64,000 nt of DNA from Primulina eburnea (Eukaryota > Streptophyta > Magnoliopsida > Lamiales > Gesneriaceae), in contig NW_027331407.1 of NCBI RefSeq assembly GCF_022965805.1, positions 1 through 64,000 of the forward strand, given 5' to 3'. A model generated the notes under the pieces. That model searched no databases, was not told where the DNA came from, and worked only from the letters and a program-made list of their open reading frames with translations. Within the stretch, counting starts at the first letter, position 1, and every line of letters starts with the position of its first letter. This document shows positions 61,105 through 64,000 of this stretch, one piece after another. Made by a program: the position numbers and the translations under genes.

Positions 61105-63298
61105 TGTTAGAGTAGGTGCCCGTCGAGCCAAGTGTTGGCCGAGTGTTCACAATGAAACTCTATGTATAAGCAGTCTTTATTTTAATAATATTTGAAATTA
61201 TTATTTTGGCAAATCTTTATCTGTATACCCATGCTAGCTGCATAGATAAAGCCCTTGAATATACAAATAGTAGAAAGAATATGAGATGCTCATATGATGA
61301 GTATCATGAAACTCATATTTGTAATACTGTATATTCTAAACGGTTCCTAGTCGATTCAGCCGCCACTAAGAAGGATATAGGCCGCTCGAGTTAGAGACTA
61401 GTATCTGCGATGTGAGTACCATGTTTCATTGGTAGGGGACATTGTGATGTCCGAACATGCAGATAGGTGCTCCTGGTAGAGTGCACTGAACAACCCTCCA
61501 TAAAAGGACTTTCCAAGTGGTTCTCACTTATCGAGTAGAAAAGTCCTGGTTTATGGTTGTACAGAATTAGTCCTTATGACCCGGGACAACATTGAGACTC
61601 TATGTGCTAGCGTTTCACTTTGACTTGTTTACCGACTCTCATGGGTCATCAGGTGGCAAGGTTGGGTGTTCTGTCGAAACACATAGGAGTCGATGCATTG
61701 TAGTCGGGGATTCACCGCTTACCTTCGGGTATGGATATCCTATGTGTTATCATGTGTATGTAGATCGAAATCTCTGGCCAGAGTATGGTTGTAATTATGA
61801 AAGGTGTTTCATAGATTACACCATCGATGCAACTACGACATGACACATAGTATCGATTCATTGACAACTCTCGATAAACCAATGGTTGTCGAATCGATCG
61901 GGATATATGAGTTGAAGGGACCGTACTGTACGCTAACCATAATTGAATGGTTCTTGCAGGCACTATCATGTGATACCTAGGGAATCACGTAAGCGATGCT
62001 GCTAGGCGTTTAACGTGATTGGTTGGGTACTATCAGACTTGAGTTCTGACGTTCTTACTATCAAGGAGTTGATAAGTAAGAATGGAGCAATTGGGGTATG
62101 CTCGAATAAGGACATGTTTAGTCCGAATCACATGGAGATGTGAACCCACGGCTAGTTGTATCAATGAACCATTGAGGGCCACACAAGTACTAGCTTTGTA
62201 AATCCCGATGAGAAGTGAAAATAGTTCAATGTGTTGAACGGCTTATAAAGGAGTTTATAAGCGTAAGTAAAATTAGAAGTTTGACTTCTATAAAGGAGAA
62301 AATGGTTCAATGTGTTGAACGGCTTATAAATGTGTTTATAAGCGTAAAGAAAAATAGAAGTATGACTTCTATGAGAGAAATATAAATTTTAATTTATGAA
62401 AGTGTTCCTAGATTAAAATTTGGCCAAGTAAATAATGTAGTTGAAAATTGTGATTTTCATAAACATTATTGGGGACTAAATTAAATTAATTCAAGTGTTG
62501 AATTAATTAAACACTAGTAGACCTAGTAGAGTCTAAATAATTAAAATTAATTCAAGTGTTGAATTAATTAAATAATATTGAGTCTTGTAGAGCTCAATTA
62601 AAATAATTATTTAACTAGTGGGACTTGAATAAATTCAAGTAGTATTTAATTAATCTCAAATATGTTTGAGATAATTAAAATTTAGTCCATGGTTTTTAAT
62701 GTGTTAAAAACCATATAATATATGTGAGACATGCTAGGGTTTGCATGCTTGGGAGGTGAAGAGTCTTGAATACTTTTGATTAAAAAATTGCAAAGGCATA
62801 CAACTTTTGTATCTAACTTTTTGCAACCCCAAGACTCAACTCTCCTCCTCATTCCACACACCTTGGCCGAAATTGTGTGTCTCTTTTTCTCTCAATTTTC
62901 TTCTCTCTTTTGTTCTTCAAGTGTTGGAGAATAAAAGTCTTCTCTTTGAAAAATCTTCTTAATTTTCTAGTGCAAATTAAGAGGGGATTTACCTAGTTGG
63001 TGGTGGACCTAATTTGAAGGAAAGTTTCAAGGATTTGGAGGAGGAGCTTGTAGATTGTCTACCTTCAAGAGCTAAGGTGTTTACACCTTAGTTGGAGCCA
63101 TAAAATCAATCCTTGTGATTGATAGGTAATTTTCTCAACACCCTATGCTTGAAAGTTGAGATTTTTGTATATGTTTGCACAACTAGTACATGGTGTTCAA
63201 TTTTGAAAAATTTTTATACCAAAATTTCGGTTTTCATGTTTTGAAAACATTTTTGTGCTTCCGTTGCGATTTTGAACACCGTATATCGATCCCTTTCA
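61105..63298 (+). repeat. 3' LTR of copia element 2
   Basis: 2,194 bp. Nearly identical to the 5' LTR, with about a dozen differences noted by eye, including 62,998-63,010 where GGGCC reads GGACC. It is followed by satellite beginning CTTGTCATCC. Confidence 0.93.
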
Positions 63299-64000
63299 CT
63301 TGTCATCCTCAAACGGATGGACAAACTGAAATTGTCAATAGAACTTTGGGAACACTTTTGCGTGCTATTTTTAAAAAGAACTTGGATTGACATTTCTATG
63401 GACTTTATTTTGGGGTGCCTAGGACTAAGAAGGGGATGGATTCTATTTTCGTTGTTGTGGATAGATTCTCTAAGATGGCACATTTTATAGTTTGTCATAA
63501 AATCGATGATGTTTCAAACATGGCGGATTAGTTCTTTAGAGAAGTCGGTAGGTTGCATGGCATGCCTAGGACTATTGTTTCTGGTCGTGATGTTAAATTC
63601 TTGAGTCACTTTTGGAATACTTTATGGGCTAAACTTGGCACAAAATTGTTGTTTTCTACTACTTGTCATCCTCAAACGGATGGACAAACTGAAGTTGTCA
63701 ATAGAACTTTGGGAACACTTTTGCGTGCTATTCTTAAAAAGAACTTGGATTGACATTTCTATGGACTTTATTTTGGGGTTGCCTAGGACTAAGAAAGGGA
63801 GGGATTCTATTTTCGTTGTTGTGGATAGATTTTCTAAGATGGCACATTTTATAGCTTGTCATAAAACCGATTATGCTTCAAACATTGCGGATTTGTTCAT
63901 TAGAGAAGTCGTTAGGTTGCATGGCATGCCTAAGACTATTGATTCTGGTCGCGATGTTAAATTTTTAGTTACTTTTGGAATACTTTATGGTCTAAACTTG
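63299..64000 (+). repeat. 364-bp satellite, plus strand (about 1.9 units, cut by window end)
   Basis: Clean plus-strand satellite. The second unit has the variant bases of the 34140-34200 and 36700 units (CGATTATGC, TTCATTAGAG and GATTCTGGTCGC), so it belongs to the more diverged edge type of units. Confidence 0.93.

Larger units (their letters stand above)
53832..63298 (+). mobile_element. Ty1/copia LTR retrotransposon, element 2, defective (9,467 bp)
   Basis: The same copia family as element 1 but a different subfamily. LTRs of 2,196 and 2,194 bp start TGTTAGAG and end CTTTCA. The primer site is the intact TGGTATCAGAGC. The inner 5,077 bp have lost most of integrase and contain several stops. 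The 3' flank CTTGT (63299-63303) should be a target duplication. The 5' flank reads CTACCTTGT with one TGT shared with the LTR, so the duplication is only partly visible there, in poor sequence. The two LTRs are almost identical despite the dead coding region. Confidence 0.93.

Overview
The window is repeat-rich nuclear DNA from a plant, most likely a eudicot. I see no host single-copy gene, tRNA, rRNA, CRISPR array or prokaryotic feature. The evidence for a plant is two long Ty1/copia retrotransposons with the plant initiator-tRNA-Met type primer site, Ty3/gypsy LTRs of plant type, and a large satellite array. Base accuracy is uneven. Roughly 1-19800, 50550-50950 and 52690-53830 carry frequent one-base indels typical of unpolished long reads, whereas about 20000-47200 and 54000-64000 look mostly clean.

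Layout. (a) 1-6516: noisy plus-strand copies of a 364-bp satellite. (b) 6517-18575: a gypsy-type solo LTR split by a 9.9-kb copia element on the minus strand (8129-18046). (c) 18576-19018: a satellite fragment. (d) 19020-20657: a palindromic pair of truncated LTRs of a related gypsy family. (e) 20658-33136: the mirror image of (b)-(c), with a cleaner copia element (element 1) on the plus strand at 21637-31522, TSD TGACT. (f) 33137-47319: about 39 minus-strand satellite units. (g) 47320-50545: 3.2 kb made almost only of A and C. (h) 50546-52853: more minus-strand satellite, then a 25-N gap. (i) 52879-53831: noisy satellite that flips orientation. (j) 53832-63298: a second, defective copia element (element 2). 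(k) 63299-64000: plus-strand satellite.

The satellite unit is a tandemly amplified piece of a Ty3/gypsy integrase core. Its second catalytic Asp is Gly in every unit I read, so the amplified founder was already dead. Units are organised in nested higher-order blocks of 7, 4, 3 and 6 monomers. Solo gypsy LTRs, and then copia elements, inserted into this array.

The whole block 1 to about 39700 is an inverted repeat centred near 19838. Both arms share the same nested insertions and TSDs, but only the left arm is error-rich, so a fold-back read or misassembly is more likely than a real palindrome. The 1.1-kb-codon ORFs at 47.2-50.7 kb are artefacts of the A/C tract.

The most interesting biological signal is in the copia LTRs and leader. 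The 2.07-kb LTR is nearly a continuous string of short perfect stem-loops, many with TGTG or ATG loops. Comparing elements 1 and 2, several homologous sites have different stem sequences that still pair perfectly, or changed loops with unchanged stems. The gypsy solo LTR shows an analogous 20-bp tandem hairpin array and ten copies of a GC-rich palindrome.
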